The position numbers and the translations under genes are program-made. Positions 21,901 through 33,507 of a DNA stretch of 64,000 bases are shown piece by piece. Each line of letters begins with the position of its first letter. The first letter of the stretch is position 1. Source of the DNA: Helicoverpa zea (lineage: Eukaryota; Arthropoda; Insecta; Lepidoptera; Noctuidae). The notes below the pieces were generated by a model that saw only the letters and a program-made list of their open reading frames with translations, ran no database searches and was not told the origin of the DNA. The DNA is taken from the NCBI RefSeq assembly GCF_022581195.2, contig NC_061463.1:4836001-4900000 (forward strand), in the 5' to 3' direction.

Positions 21901-24900
21901 CTTTGCACATGGCACCAGCCATTTGTGCGATTTTGACAACAGTAGAAACTTATTGCAAATTCGACACTGATTTGATATAAGTTTTTAGTCAATAAATTCT
22001 ACAACAATTACCTATTTAATCAATCAGTAAGCGGAAGGTTTAGAAATGACCTACGAACATTTTGTTTAGCAAAATAAAACTGTAATGCATTGTCACAGCT
22101 ATTGTTGCCAACTATACTGTTTTAAACAGTATTCTACTGTTTTTCACTAAATTATACTTTTTACTGTTTAACAAAAAAAAAGTATACAAAATACTGTTTT
22201 CGGCATCAAAATGCAGACACATTATTATGTGTTACAATTAGACGCTCACAAACATATTTTTACAAAAATAATAAATAAATACTGTTTGTTTTGCTAAAAT
22301 ACTGTTTAATCATCTTCATAGACCTGAATATACTTTATTTCTTGTAAAAAAAGTTGGCAACCCTAGTCACAGTCCATCAGTTACAGACATAATTGTCACG
22401 TATTAAATTGAGTACTTTCAATCCAGTTCACGAATTGTCCCACAGTTGCAAGTTTGACCTTAGTTGAAGTAACGGGTTTGTCACCTTTCTTAAAATGTGC
22501 ATTCACCCTAAAATCGTTTTTGCCTGCTTTTTCCTGCAAGCTATGTGTACTTTTTTGTCTTTATTTTTGGCGTCATAACTTTGAGTCAAGAAAACCCGTA
22601 ACTAATTTAATCCGTTTCCTTTCTGTATTGAATAACGCTGCGATAAACCAACGATGATAATAAATAGATCTACTTAATTTCTTTCTAGATCTCTTACATA
22701 TCATACTTATGTATGAGTCCTAACTATGTCTTAATATTGTTGGGCAAAGAATTCTGAACTATATTTTGCACTAAAACTACTAAAAACATATGTTACTTAC
22801 TTTAATTGTAGGTCAAGGTCATTATAAATATCTTTATTAATTCTTGCATTGTAAACATTATTACAGCAATAAAAAACGGTCACTCATTACGTTTATTTAC
22901 GTTGAGCTTCTTGCCCTTGCATTTTAACTGATTAACATCAATAATTAAATAACACTATTCTAGATTTGTACCTAATAAATGGTCAATGTTTAATTAGGCT
23001 GCAGCAAAATCTTCAACTGAAATAATGACTTCATTCTTTACGAACTGTGTTAATATCTGTGATTAGATGGTTCCTATTATAAGGATATAAGCTTCGGCTA
23101 AGTCATCAGCTTCATAACTGTTGATGCCACAAAGCCATTAATCAATCAGTATTAATTTAACAACTCTAGGTACCCTTGTCAACTCAAATAGATCTATAAA
23201 TAGTTCCTAGTCCTATTTAATGGAGTACGGAAACATTTCTGAAATAGATCAATAAAGAAGCTAAATGTTTATGAATCTCTTGACCCAATAATCAATGAAT
23301 ATTGACAAATCTCTCGATTGATAAGAGCGTCTATCGTTAAGATTGCGAATTCAAATATTGACAAGCTTTTATTACGATAAGCTGCCGAAGTTGTTACTAT
23401 CAATGAACGATTGAATGAACCTAAGTATAAAGCCGAAGATGTTAAAGATTTTAATGCCAGTTCTACGTGCTCCATTTCTCAGAGTACAGATAAAACACTA
23501 AACAGTTTTTTATAAAACAAAATACCAAGGTTTACACAAACTACTGCACGCGATAATAATGATCGGTATATCGGGGTTAAGGTAACTACCGAACGGTATG
23601 CTTCCTGCAAAACTAGCAATCTATATAATGAACGACTGCAATACGAGATAAAATAATTAGTCTAACAACCTGTTATAAATATTGTACGTTTATAAATTAA
23701 TGAAACTCATTTAAAAAGCGATTGAAGGAGATTGATCTACTATACCAACTAACTAATTGTATAATTGCGTGAATTGGATTGAATATTTGTACTGTTATAG
23801 TTCATCGGCATTATTTTTGTAAGGATATTTAAAAATAATATTGGACCAAACAATGAAATTAGGTTTATTGCAAAATGAAGGTCCCAATGATTCCTAAACT
23901 GTATTTTTTGTCAAACACAACACGATTAAAAAGCTACAGCTAAAGTGTAAAAATAAACTTACCTTAATTTCTGGGTAGAAGTAGTACCGAGCACAGCTGA
24001 TAGCATAGCCATTAGAAATAGATCCTCCAGGAGAGAAGATGCCATCGCCATCACCTTCTGGCCATCCAACAATGGCCCTCATTTCTCGAAGAACCTCTTC
24101 CTCCATCAGAGTGAACACTGGTGCCACTTCAAAGGTATAAACGCTGGGGTTTAAGGCATCGGTCAGCCATTGACCGATCAGACCGTAAGGGTCTACTGAA
24201 GAAAACAATTGGTTCACGAAGTATGGGTGTCCTGTGTTAACGGAATAGCGAGCGACCTGAAATGATGAACTAATTAATATTTTGCTAATAGGAAATTGGG
24301 CAAAATAATTTTGCTTCGGAAATAAAATGGTTTTCATTGAAGATTTTGCTTCGTTATTTGGATGGATGGAGTAAGATATTTAAATAAAAATTCCTCTATC
24401 GACAAATAAGTAGAGCTACGACTACTGTTTTCTAAAGATTACCTATCCTAGTGGCGAAATCGAGATCGCTCTGAGACAGCTCAAAAATGGAAAAGCCCCT
24501 GGCGAGGATGGCATTACAACAGAGCTTTTAAAAGCAGGAGGTAAGCCCGTACTGGGGGAGCTCCAGAAGCTTTTTAATGCCGTCCTGTTTGAAGGGAGAA
24601 CTCCAGAGGCGTGGAGTAGGAGTGTTGTCGTCCTGTTCTTCAAAAAGGGAGACAAAACCCAGTTGAAGAACTATCGACCCATTTCCCTCCTAAGCCACGT
24701 ATATAAGCTGTTCTCAAGAGTGATCACGAACCGACTTGCGCGAAGACTCGACGAATTCCAACCACCGGAGCAGGCTGGGTTTCGGAGCGGATACGGCACT
24801 ATAGACCACATCCACACAGTGCGGCAGATTATACAGAAGACCGAAGAGTATAATCAGCCCCTGTGTCTAGCATTTGTGGACTATGAGAAGGCCTTTGACT

Positions 24901-26321
24901 CGGTTGAAATCTGGTCTGTTCTGGAGTCCCTGCAGCGTTGTCAAGTAGATTGGCGATACATCCAAGTGATGAGATGTCTCTACGAAGCCGCTACAATGTC
25001 CGTCCAAGTACAGAATCAGCAAACAAGGCCCATACCGTTGCATCGAGGAGTGAGACAAGGGGATGTTATTTCCCCGAAACTGTTCACTAATGCAATGGAG
25101 GATATGTTCAAAACGCTGAACTGGAAAGGACGCGGCATCAACATCAATGGCGAACACATCTCTCACTTGCGATTTGCTGACGATATCGTCATCATGGCGG
25201 AAACGCTGCAGGACCTACAACAGATGCTGAACGACCTGGCTGAATCTTCTCTACGCATCGGCCTACGGATGAACTTGGACAAAACCAAGGTCATGTTCAA
25301 TGAACATGTTCTACCGGAACCGATTGCGATACACGGCGCCGTTCTCGAAGTTGTTCGGAAATATGTATACCTCGGGCAGACATTGCAGTTAGGTAGAAAC
25401 AACTTTGAGGACGAGGCGAATAGGAGAATTCAGTTGGGTTGGGCTGCATTTGGGAAGCTACGTCGAGTCCTAACATCGTCGATCCCACAGTGCCTAAAGA
25501 CAAAAGTCTTTAATCAGTGCGTCCTACCTGTCATGACTTACGGAGCCGAAACGTGGACACTGACGGTACGGCTGGTCCACAAGTTTAAAGTCGCTCAGCG
25601 GGCTATGGAAAGGGCTATGCTCGGCGTTTCTCTGAGGGATCGCATCAGAAATGAGGTAATCCGTCAGAGAACCAAGGTCATCGACATAGCCTATCGAATC
25701 AGCAAGCTGAAGTGGCAGTGGGCTGGCCATATTAGCCGAAGAACCGATAACCGTTGGGGTAAACGAGTTCTAGAGTGGAGACCGCGCCTCGGCAAACGTA
25801 GTGTAGGACGTCCTCAGGCACGGTGGAGTGATGACTTGCGCAAGACGGCTGGCAGGAGCTGGATGCGAGAAGCCGAAAATCGATCTCAGTGGCGTGCACT
25901 TGGAGAGGCCTATGTCCAGCAGTGGACTGCGATAGGCTGATGATGATGATGATGATGATGATGACCTATCCTAGCATGTTTAACTAAGCTATCGGTATCA
26001 CTATTTCTTCCTGTCAATTACCCACAAGAACCCACAAGAATCAAAACTCACGTCAGCCATAAGTGCCAGAAGTTCATCGTGCGATACTGGCGAATCCCTC
26101 GGCTTCAAATCGATAGCCTTCTTGATATCATCAGGAGAAGCCCACTCTACCACCTTCGAAGTCCTAGAAACTCTTGCGAAGACCACCCGTTCCACCAACA
26201 AATCCACAGCCCGCCTCATAAAATCTTCATGTTTCGATCTTTCAGCAAGACTCTTGTAAAGATCCTTGTCTACTCCTCGGTCTTCACCATCGGGTACAAT
26301 AAGATCTGAATCGGCAGGCAT
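18948..26321 (-). CDS. PLP-dependent aspartate 1-decarboxylase / CSAD-like (black family)
   Basis: Four exons join in phase to 511 aa: 26321-26052, 24256-23963, 20108-19741, 19551-18948. Group II PLP decarboxylase landmarks are all present: His207 in LFTSELAHYS (cofactor stacking), Asp289 in HVDAAWGG (pyridine N), Lys321 in VTWNPHK (Schiff base) and the C-terminal NFFRIVF. The sequence is collinear with animal CSAD/GADL1/black proteins. In insects the black product makes beta-alanine from aspartate for N-beta-alanyl-dopamine and cuticle tanning. Residue 327 is Gln (LLAAPQQCS) where mammalian CSAD has Leu, which fits aspartate use. I chose ATG 26321; the frame upstream has no other ATG. A cytosolic enzyme is expected, since no signal peptide is seen. 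Intron 1 carries an RTE insertion. An AATAAA on this strand at 18925-18920 could end the transcript. Confidence 0.92.
22093..22372. mobile_element. Small TIR element (MITE) in decarboxylase intron 2
   Basis: The core at 22099-22366 starts ctattgttgccaact and ends agttggcaaccctag, which are inverted repeats with two mismatches. It is bracketed by tcacag direct repeats (22093-22098, 22367-22372). The interior is built of reiterated actgttt units. The termini are reminiscent of hAT MITEs, but the visible duplication is 6 bp rather than 8, so the class is uncertain. Confidence 0.55.
24441..24451. repeat. Target-site duplication, left copy, of RTE LINE
   Basis: acctatcctag occurs here and again at 25964-25974, exactly flanking the LINE. 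Confidence 0.85.
24452..25963 (+). mobile_element. 5'-truncated RTE-clade LINE with intact RT frame
   Basis: 1512-bp insertion in intron 1 of the decarboxylase gene, antisense to it. It is bounded by 11-bp duplications and ends in a (TGATGA)-type simple-repeat tail at 25938-25963, as RTE elements do, instead of poly-A. The apurinic endonuclease half is missing, so the copy is dead on arrival, but its reading frame has no stop or frameshift, implying a young insertion. An older copy lies at 4238-5128. Confidence 0.9.
24453..25940 (+). pseudogene. Reverse transcriptase of RTE LINE, N-terminally truncated
   Basis: Open for 496 codons from the insertion boundary to TGA at 25938-25940. RT motifs in order: LKNGKAPGEDGI, LKNYRPISLLSHVYKLFSRV, EQAGFRSGYGTIDHI, FVDYEKAFDSV (first catalytic Asp), GVRQGDVISPKLF and LRFADDIVIMAE (catalytic Asp pair). 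The tail then holds the usual RTE KWQWAGHISRR and GRPQARWSDDL segments. The endonuclease domain and start codon are lost by 5' truncation, so a functional protein is not expected. The GC content is above the surrounding intron. Confidence 0.9.
25964..25974. repeat. Target-site duplication, right copy, of RTE LINE
   Basis: Exact copy of 24441-24451 (acctatcctag), immediately after the TGA-repeat tail. Confidence 0.85.
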
Positions 26322-26446
26322 TTTGACTTTATCTTCTTTCACTCAACACGTGGTTTTATTCAAAGAAAATAAAGTTTTCAATTGTGCATTTGTTTTGTAT
26401 TGCGAATGGCTGCTGCGGCCGGCCGCGAGCCTCTGAACCGAAGGTT

Positions 26447-26480
26447 TGACTCGTCAGTAATTGCGTAGCCTTCTTAAATA
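26447..26480 (-). promoter_or_regulatory. Candidate core promoter of the decarboxylase gene
   Basis: On the minus strand a TATA-like tatttaag (26480-26473) lies about 33 bp before a weak initiator gtcaaa (A at 26447). The 5' UTR would be about 125 nt and runs through a GC-rich patch (cggccggccgc). Spacing is right for RNA polymerase II, but the initiator match is poor. Confidence 0.35.
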
Positions 26481-26489
26481 CTACTGCGC

Positions 26490-29400
26490 GACGTCAATTC
26501 ACTTCGTAAGGTTACTCCAGTAAAATATAAACAAATGTGTGATTTGCAAACTTTGTCAAAGCGTGTCAACTGATACATTTTAATCAATTGCTTGCATTAT
26601 ATTATGCTAATGTATTTTTTTGAACGGAAGTTCTCTTCCGAAATCCCTCAGATCAGTTCCGTTTTGCAAAAATTGCAACAACTTATGAGTAATTAATGAG
26701 ATTCATAAAACAGACGTAAATATTACTTTTTTCACCCTCACAACCCTCACAACCCCACAGGCCTGATCTGATAATTAATAAGTTAATTACTTTGACCAAA
26801 TGTTTTCAAAAATAGCTGCTCTTGCTTCGTCAATTACTATCCAGGACAGGAGGATGATAATGGATTTCTCCCTCTATTCTTTTTGCATTTGTCAACTAAT
26901 TGAAATGTTCAAGGATGCCAAAATTAGCCACATTAGAAACAACAAAAGATGCCGCACTTGGCACTCCATAGTTTAAGGTATACTTAAGTATTACCTGAAT
27001 TTAGATTGACTTAATTACTGCCTAACCCCTCAAGGCTATCAGTAATAGCTACTTATTTAAAAATAATATATCTTTAATCAACATTTGAAGTGAACGGTAG
27101 ACCGTAAATTAAAGATAATCAATTACTGAACAAATTACGGTCTAATACACACAGCTCACAAGTGTAATTATTTACAATTTAGTTCTATAAATGAATCTGA
27201 TTCCTGAGGCATAGAAATAAGGATGAGATCTGAAGAAACTAGCAAACCTCCGAATGAAAATCCTTCACAGATATCCTGAGCAGTCTACAGAAGTATCACA
27301 GGATATATTAAACTAAAAGATATGATGAGCTCAGATAGGAGGTAAACGATTCACATTGTGAATGCTGAGGAAAGGTCATTTTTGATCTATAAAAAGTTAC
27401 TCTACTTATACCCAAATTCTTGACACATTCACCCCTTCAAGATCAACTTCAGCTACCTACCTGCTTACACGTGTTAACATTATCGTATCCAAACCACTAA
27501 AGGAAGGAAGCAGAAACCATACCTACGTACATTAGACCATTTATGTACAAAACGGGTTTCCGAACAAATCTGATTCCTTAATTTTTACATTTCCTTTTTT
27601 ATTTGCCTTGACTGTTACTTTTTATATAACTACGCTAATTAGTCTTATGGAGGTCGACACTGACCTTTATTACATGGCTAATCAACTGCGAACAAATTGC
27701 AATAAAAAGTTTTAAAGTAATAATGTTTCTATTGTTTTAGTTATCAGAAATTATCGTCACTGTTGATCCAAATTTCTTGTCTTCTGAAGCGTATTTCGTG
27801 TTTAATTCATCTTCATTATTAGTGTTTGTTGTCCTTGCTTCTTTTAAATTGATTAAAATTCATTTTTTTTTATTTCAATCACATTACCGTGACCTATGTG
27901 ACATCGTAAAACACCTTAGTGCCTTTCCTTTATATTTTTACAGGACAACCTATTTTCATATTTAATGGTATTTTTTTTATCCAGTTCGATGGATTCAAAC
28001 AAAACGATTCATCTATAAGTAAAGAAAAACTGTACGCACATGAACCATTGAGGAAATATTTATATTCGTAAATGGAAAAACATCTTAGCTACATTCTTAT
28101 ACCTAATACCTATTCAACTACATAGGTAGACTGCAGCCAGGCTGTCTAAGTAGTTTCTAGTCACACACTGATTCATTTGTTAAACTTTTATTTTTATTGA
28201 AATTTATAATATTAGTTCCAAGGTATACCTTGGTATATGAGCACAACCTTCACGAAATGGTGCCTTGCAAATTAGGCGTTTGTACATATGAAAATGATTA
28301 GGTATTAAAGGCCATACTTTATTAAAATGGTGCCTAAAACATACCTACAGGTAACCGATAGTTTATAAAATACGGGCTAAAAGAAAAGGAGATACCTAAT
28401 TTCTATTACTTGGAATGTTAGGAGGAAATAAAATGACTGGAACTCATTTTTATTTATATAAGTAGGTACCTTCACTTTTCCTTCATTGATCTCGTGCGTC
28501 ATATACTTTTTCCACCTGCATCCATAACATCAATAGTCTCACATATTTTCCATGACTTATATTCATCTTAAAATCACAAAACATGCTGGATTTTTTATAT
28601 AGAGCATTATTTCATTGATAACAGATATTTCATAGAAATCACATAGCGATTGGGTTAAGTATGCAGCCAATGTTAATAATGTTTATAAATCTACTTGAAA
28701 ATATATAAGTAACGATGAGAGCAAATAAAAATAATACTTTGAACAATAGTCTCTCTTATTTATTAATTGACGCTTTTCAACCTAGACCCATATTTTCTCA
28801 ACAACATAATAAACATCTGAACATCGACCCAATTTAAAATAATTCCATGTTCTCTTTCTTGGTAGCTGCAAAACTGGGATTTTACCATACTTACCGTTCA
28901 TTAAGAGGAAACTGCATGAGACAGATTGTGAACAGGTACTTCTCTAATGCAGCTGTAAGTGTTAATTTATAGTGACTCACTAAAACTTTATTGATGACGA
29001 CAAAGGTACTGGTTTCAATAAAAATGCGATAGTAAGATTTTTTCCTGGTTCATTGTATTTTAGAGGATATTGAACTGAATTGATACTTTCATCATGTAGG
29101 TATCAAATAATGCAGAAAAATCTTCAACATGTTACCTACGTGGGGGCCTTTTATTCAGAGGATTCTGTATATTAAAAGATAGGTATCTTTCCTATTGCAT
29201 TTAGGTCACCACTTCGGTCAATGCAATGATTTTGCTTCACTTCACTTCACTTCACTTTGCACACGTGCATTATATACCTACCTTTAAGTTTGGTAAGGGA
29301 ATTTTCCATAAAATAATTGAAAAAACACTTGGAGGACTATATAAGGATAAGATCCAAATGAAATCTTACCTAATTTTCTTATTTTTGAGCTCCTGTTGAT

Positions 29401-29795
29401 TCCTTACCAAAAAAGCTGATGAGAATTTTCCCTAAGTGCCCCTAGCAAGAACATGCCTACAGACTGCAAATTCGTTTGATTGCAACCAATTAGACTCAGG
29501 CAAAACAAAAAAATCTGTGTTCAAATTAAAATACGCCAGTCTTCAGGGACAACAAAGTCCACCGGTAGTTATCAATCCGAGTACAGGGGATTGTCCAATT
29601 AATCCGATAGATCAAATATTTATAAAACAAAACGTCGCAATTTTTCCAATTGACATTGAATTGGCTCATTACTCAATCAAGCCTCCCCTGTCCACGGACA
29701 TACGTTGTGCTTGTATTCCCCAAAGGATTAGGCAGAGTCAAAGGACAAAAAGTAGATACCTAGGTATTTATGATAACAACCTAATGATTTTTACA
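26490..29795. other. Intergenic DNA without a gene
   Basis: Lies between the start of the decarboxylase gene and the hAT-like element. AT-rich, with no ORF of coding character. A (CTTCA)n microsatellite of about four units lies at 29235-29256. Confidence 0.5.
29235..29256. repeat. (CTTCA)n microsatellite
   Basis: About four tandem ttcac units in a row. Simple repeat. Confidence 0.8.
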
Positions 29796-29803
29796 AATCT
29801 ACT
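29796..29803. repeat. 8-bp target-site duplication, left
   Basis: aatctact, repeated exactly at 30662-30669 around the hAT-like element. Confidence 0.8.
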
Positions 29804-30661
29804 CAACGGCGGATCCAGGGGGTAGGTCACAAGTTCATGACCCCCCCCTAGGCCAGGACCACGACCTAGGTGGACCACTAATTGAAATGGTTAAACACGA
29901 TGTTTTATGTTTTTGTTCCATTAGGTATACATTTAGTACTTAAGTATAAGATAATTTTTATTCTGAGTGAATAGGTACACAGATAGATAGAGGTAGAGTA
30001 GTTTTGCTGAAGAATCGTGCTCGCAGCGCTCGCTCTCTATTCTTTATTTACTCTTTATCCGTACCCAAAAGAAGGAAACGGGACCCCGTTACTAAAAATC
30101 CGCTTCCGCTATCCGTGAAAGAAAATGTTTTACATACCTACATACAAATTACACGCCCTTTTCTGCGTACACAATACTTTTCAAAAGTATAGTCTTAAAC
30201 CTGAAAAAATTTCCGCGCTTGCTTCGATCGCGCTTTTTGTATTTGTGCTGTATACTTGTTATATAGCAAGAAAGCGCTTTCATCTACTTTTAGTCCTCGA
30301 ACTGAATAAAAATTTTCGCGCTTGCTTCGCTCGCGCTGTTTTTGTTTTTCGCGTAATTATGAATCATATAATTACAAGAAATTGCGCTCACTCTGCTCGG
30401 GCCATTTTCTACATGAAAACAATTTTCTTAACTTTCGTAAAAATTTCGCGCTCGCTGCGCTCGCGCTCTTTGTATTTGAAGGCACGGTGTACTTTTTATA
30501 TTATAAGAAGTACACGTTTTAATATTATATTATTTATATAAAACCAAATGTCGGCAACTTTTGCGTGATAATTAATATTTATAAATGAATAATTAACATT
30601 TTTTGTGACTTGATCACAACTCTGTGACCCCCCCCTGGTGCCGAAGCTGGATCCGCCCTTG
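29804..30661. mobile_element. Nonautonomous hAT-like element with internal GC-rich repeats
   Basis: 858 bp between 8-bp duplications. The left end caacggcggatccag and the right end ctggatccgcccttg form terminal inverted repeats, followed by C-run segments on both sides (accccccc). The 8-bp duplication and CA..TG ends fit hAT. No transposase is encoded. The interior holds five variants of a cgcgctcgctncgctcgcgct motif at about 30015, 30212, 30316, 30382 and 30445. Open frames in the interior (for example 30125-30541) are by-products of this repeat. Confidence 0.8.
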
Positions 30662-30669
30662 AATCTACT
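30662..30669. repeat. 8-bp target-site duplication, right
   Basis: aatctact, matching 29796-29803. Confidence 0.8.
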
Positions 30670-31184
30670 TATCTGCAATTAAAAATTTCTTGCCGACTTC
30701 TGAGCGACGTTTTTGAAGATTTATCTGTAGATATAGGTACTTATGTATGACTTTGTAAATGTTTGAACCGATTATCTATTATTATTGAATATTAGTGTAT
30801 TAATCGTCTTCGTCGTGTATAAATCGTCTTATGCTGTAGCAACCAATGATTATCCTATTATATATCCTATGATTTCCTTATTGAGATTATACTATGATAT
30901 TGAACTTGAATCGAAAAAAATAATCTATGAATCAGTGAAATTAATAAAAAAATGTAGGTGGAACAGAGCAAGAATAACTACATCGTGGAACAGAGGTATT
31001 TTACGCATTGTCAACAAAGTGCCATTTTGTCGTTCATGTCACTGTCAAAAATACAACAACAAAAGTTCGCGATCCACATGGACTAAGAGGTTGTTTTGGA
31101 TTTTTACTACAAAAACAGCTATTATATTAAACATAAATTGTTCATAATTTAAGCTCACTACTTTTACTAAGTATTCTTGTCACG

Positions 31185-33507
31185 ATGGCGGAAGGCCAGT
31201 TTAGTGATTACGAGGAAGATATAACTGTTAAGGTTAAGAGTGTTCGGGTGAGTTTAAGACGCATTTTACTATATTACTGTGCTCTTTACACGTTAAATCA
31301 CCAGGCATTAACCTAAGAAATACTTTAGGCCCTCTAATACATGCATATGTTCCACAGTTTTCAGATGTTCCACAAATCAAAAACCTAAGTAGTGAATCTG
31401 AAGATGATGACGATTTCAATTCAGACGAATACTTTCACGATTCCGATGATCCTAGTCAGAACAAGAAGAAAAACAACATCAACTCTCAAGCACCATCTAA
31501 TAAAGTCAGTTCCTACCAGCCGAGCGAAAAGTTATTCAAAAAATATGTTCACAAAATCAATGTTGACAAATACGAACCAATGTCGAGGAAAACTGAAAAA
31601 TTCATGGACATTAACGATAGAAAGGCCGATAATGAGAGGATTAGGATTAAGGACAAACATGACAGAGCTACTGCTGAGCAGGTCATGGACCCTCGCACTA
31701 AAATGATATTATTCAAACTTCTTAATAGAGGCATTATCAATGAAATCAATGGTTGCATATCTACTGGTAAAGAGGCCAACGTGTATCATGCAACCTCAAA
31801 AGATGGAAAGGATTATGCTGTTAAAATATTCAAAACATCTATTCTAGTCTTCAAAGACAGAGATAAGTATGTGTCCGGAGAATACAGATTCAGAAATGGC
31901 TACTGCAGGTCTAATCCACGTAAGATGGTGCGAACATGGGCGGAGAAAGAAATGAGAAATCTGGTACGAATGTATAATGCTCAACTTACTGTCCCTGAAC
32001 CAGTGATTCTACGTAGCCATGTGTTGGTTATGTCTTTTATGGGAGAAGACGGTTGGCCTTCACCAAAATTAAAAGACGTTGAAATATCACAATCTACTGC
32101 TCGCTCTTTATACAGAGATATTGTTATGATGATGTGGAAAATGTTCAACATATGCAAGTTGGTGCACGCTGACTTATCAGAGTTTAATCTTTTGTATCAC
32201 CAAGGGAACGTTGTCATCATAGACGTATCACAATCAGTGGAACATGATCATCCCCATGCGTTTGAGTTTTTACGTAAAGATTGCACAAATATTTCAGACT
32301 TCTTTAGAAAGAAGGGTGTAGCTACCTTAACAGTTAAGGAACTGTTTGATTTTATTACCGATTCTACAATTAATGAGAATAATTTAGAGGAATGCCTTGA
32401 GAAACTGTCTGAAAAGGCTGCAGCAAGGAACTTTGAGGAGATGACAGCTCAAGAACAGGTTGAGGAGGAAGCCTTCAAAAATATCTACATTCCAAAAAGG
32501 CTAACTGAGGTAAGACCTATTGGTTCCCATATTAAACAAAACCTAAATTGTAAAGCTTTTGCAACCACATTTATTTCCAAACCTCATTCACTCCTTGTAC
32601 AGACCATAAAATTGCTCAGTATGCAATATTGCTTCAACATAAGTTACCCTATTTACCGACCATACAGGGTACAAGTTTATATGTGCTTTTAAGATCAATA
32701 TATTTTTTTTATAAGGTAAATAGTTTCAACTTATGAAATGTATATTCTTTCAGGTCATAAACTATGAGAGAGACATTACAAAAGCAAAGAAGGGTGACAC
32801 AGAAGACCTAGCATACAAGAAGATTGCTGGCTTCAACGAGGACCTGACCGCAGCTGAGAAACCTGATATTCTACAGGAAGATGAGATTTCTGACAGTGGC
32901 TCTGACAGTGGTTCTGAGGGGTCGGATGATGATGAGCGTAAGTATTTATTTATTGCCATATCTATTATAGGAATAGTTCTGGAACTTGGTTTTGTTAGTT
33001 TTGTTATGTCAATCAAAACAAAGTGATTTCATTTATTTCATTTGGTTCTTGACAAGCACTTATGAATGTCAAAAATATAAATAAGGTTGATTATAGTCGT
33101 GCAAATAACAGTTATCAAGTCTATTTTCAAATTGACAACAACATTAATTAAACTAAATATTTCCTAATAAACAACTTTATATTGTAAGATTAATCCAACA
33201 TTGGTACCTAAAAACCCGGCACCTGCTTTAAAATTTCCTGAATCATTCTAAAAAAATCCCAGGAAATTCTACACCAAAAAAACAGGTAATTAAGCGAAAA
33301 ATTCTTAATCACACAGACTAATGACTAAACACCTTTTTTTCAGAAACAACAAAGCAATTCAAAAACAGCGCCCGACCCAGAGATGAATCACCAAACAGCA
33401 AAAAATTAAGGAAAAAAGCTGTGAAGGAAGAAAAAGCTGAGAAAAGGAAAACTAAAACAAAGAAACATGTCAAAAAACGACGTGACAAGGGTGCGGGGAA
33501 AAGATAG
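31185..33507 (+). CDS. Riok1: RIO1 atypical serine/threonine kinase
   Basis: Four exons join in phase to 520 aa: 31185-31247, 31358-32509, 32754-32937, 33344-33507. RIO1 is a cytoplasmic kinase/ATPase acting late in 40S subunit maturation (18S-E rRNA processing, release of assembly factors). RIO1-specific landmarks: P-loop STGKEANVYHA (from residue 156), Lys177 in YAVKIFK, catalytic HADLSEFNLL (Asp293, Asn298) and metal-binding IIDVSQSVE (Asp310). The acidic N-terminus (SESEDDDDF) and the Lys/Arg-rich C-terminal tail (KHVKKRRDKG) are typical. Length is close to human RIOK1 (568). The start is the first ATG, MAEGQFSDYEED. Candidate AATAAA at 34122. All catalytic residues are intact. Confidence 0.95.

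Noticed and set aside
29436..29825. 129-codon plus-strand open frame
   Set aside because: No family resemblance; it runs into the left inverted repeat of the hAT-like element, so its end is accidental.
30004..30541. Overlapping plus-strand frames (62, 138 and 66 codons)
   Set aside because: They follow from the GC-rich reiterated motif within the nonautonomous hAT-like element; no transposase motifs.
30785..31147. 120-codon frame directly upstream of Riok1
   Set aside because: No domain or conserved motif. It lies where the Riok1 promoter and 5' UTR should be, and its composition is intergenic.
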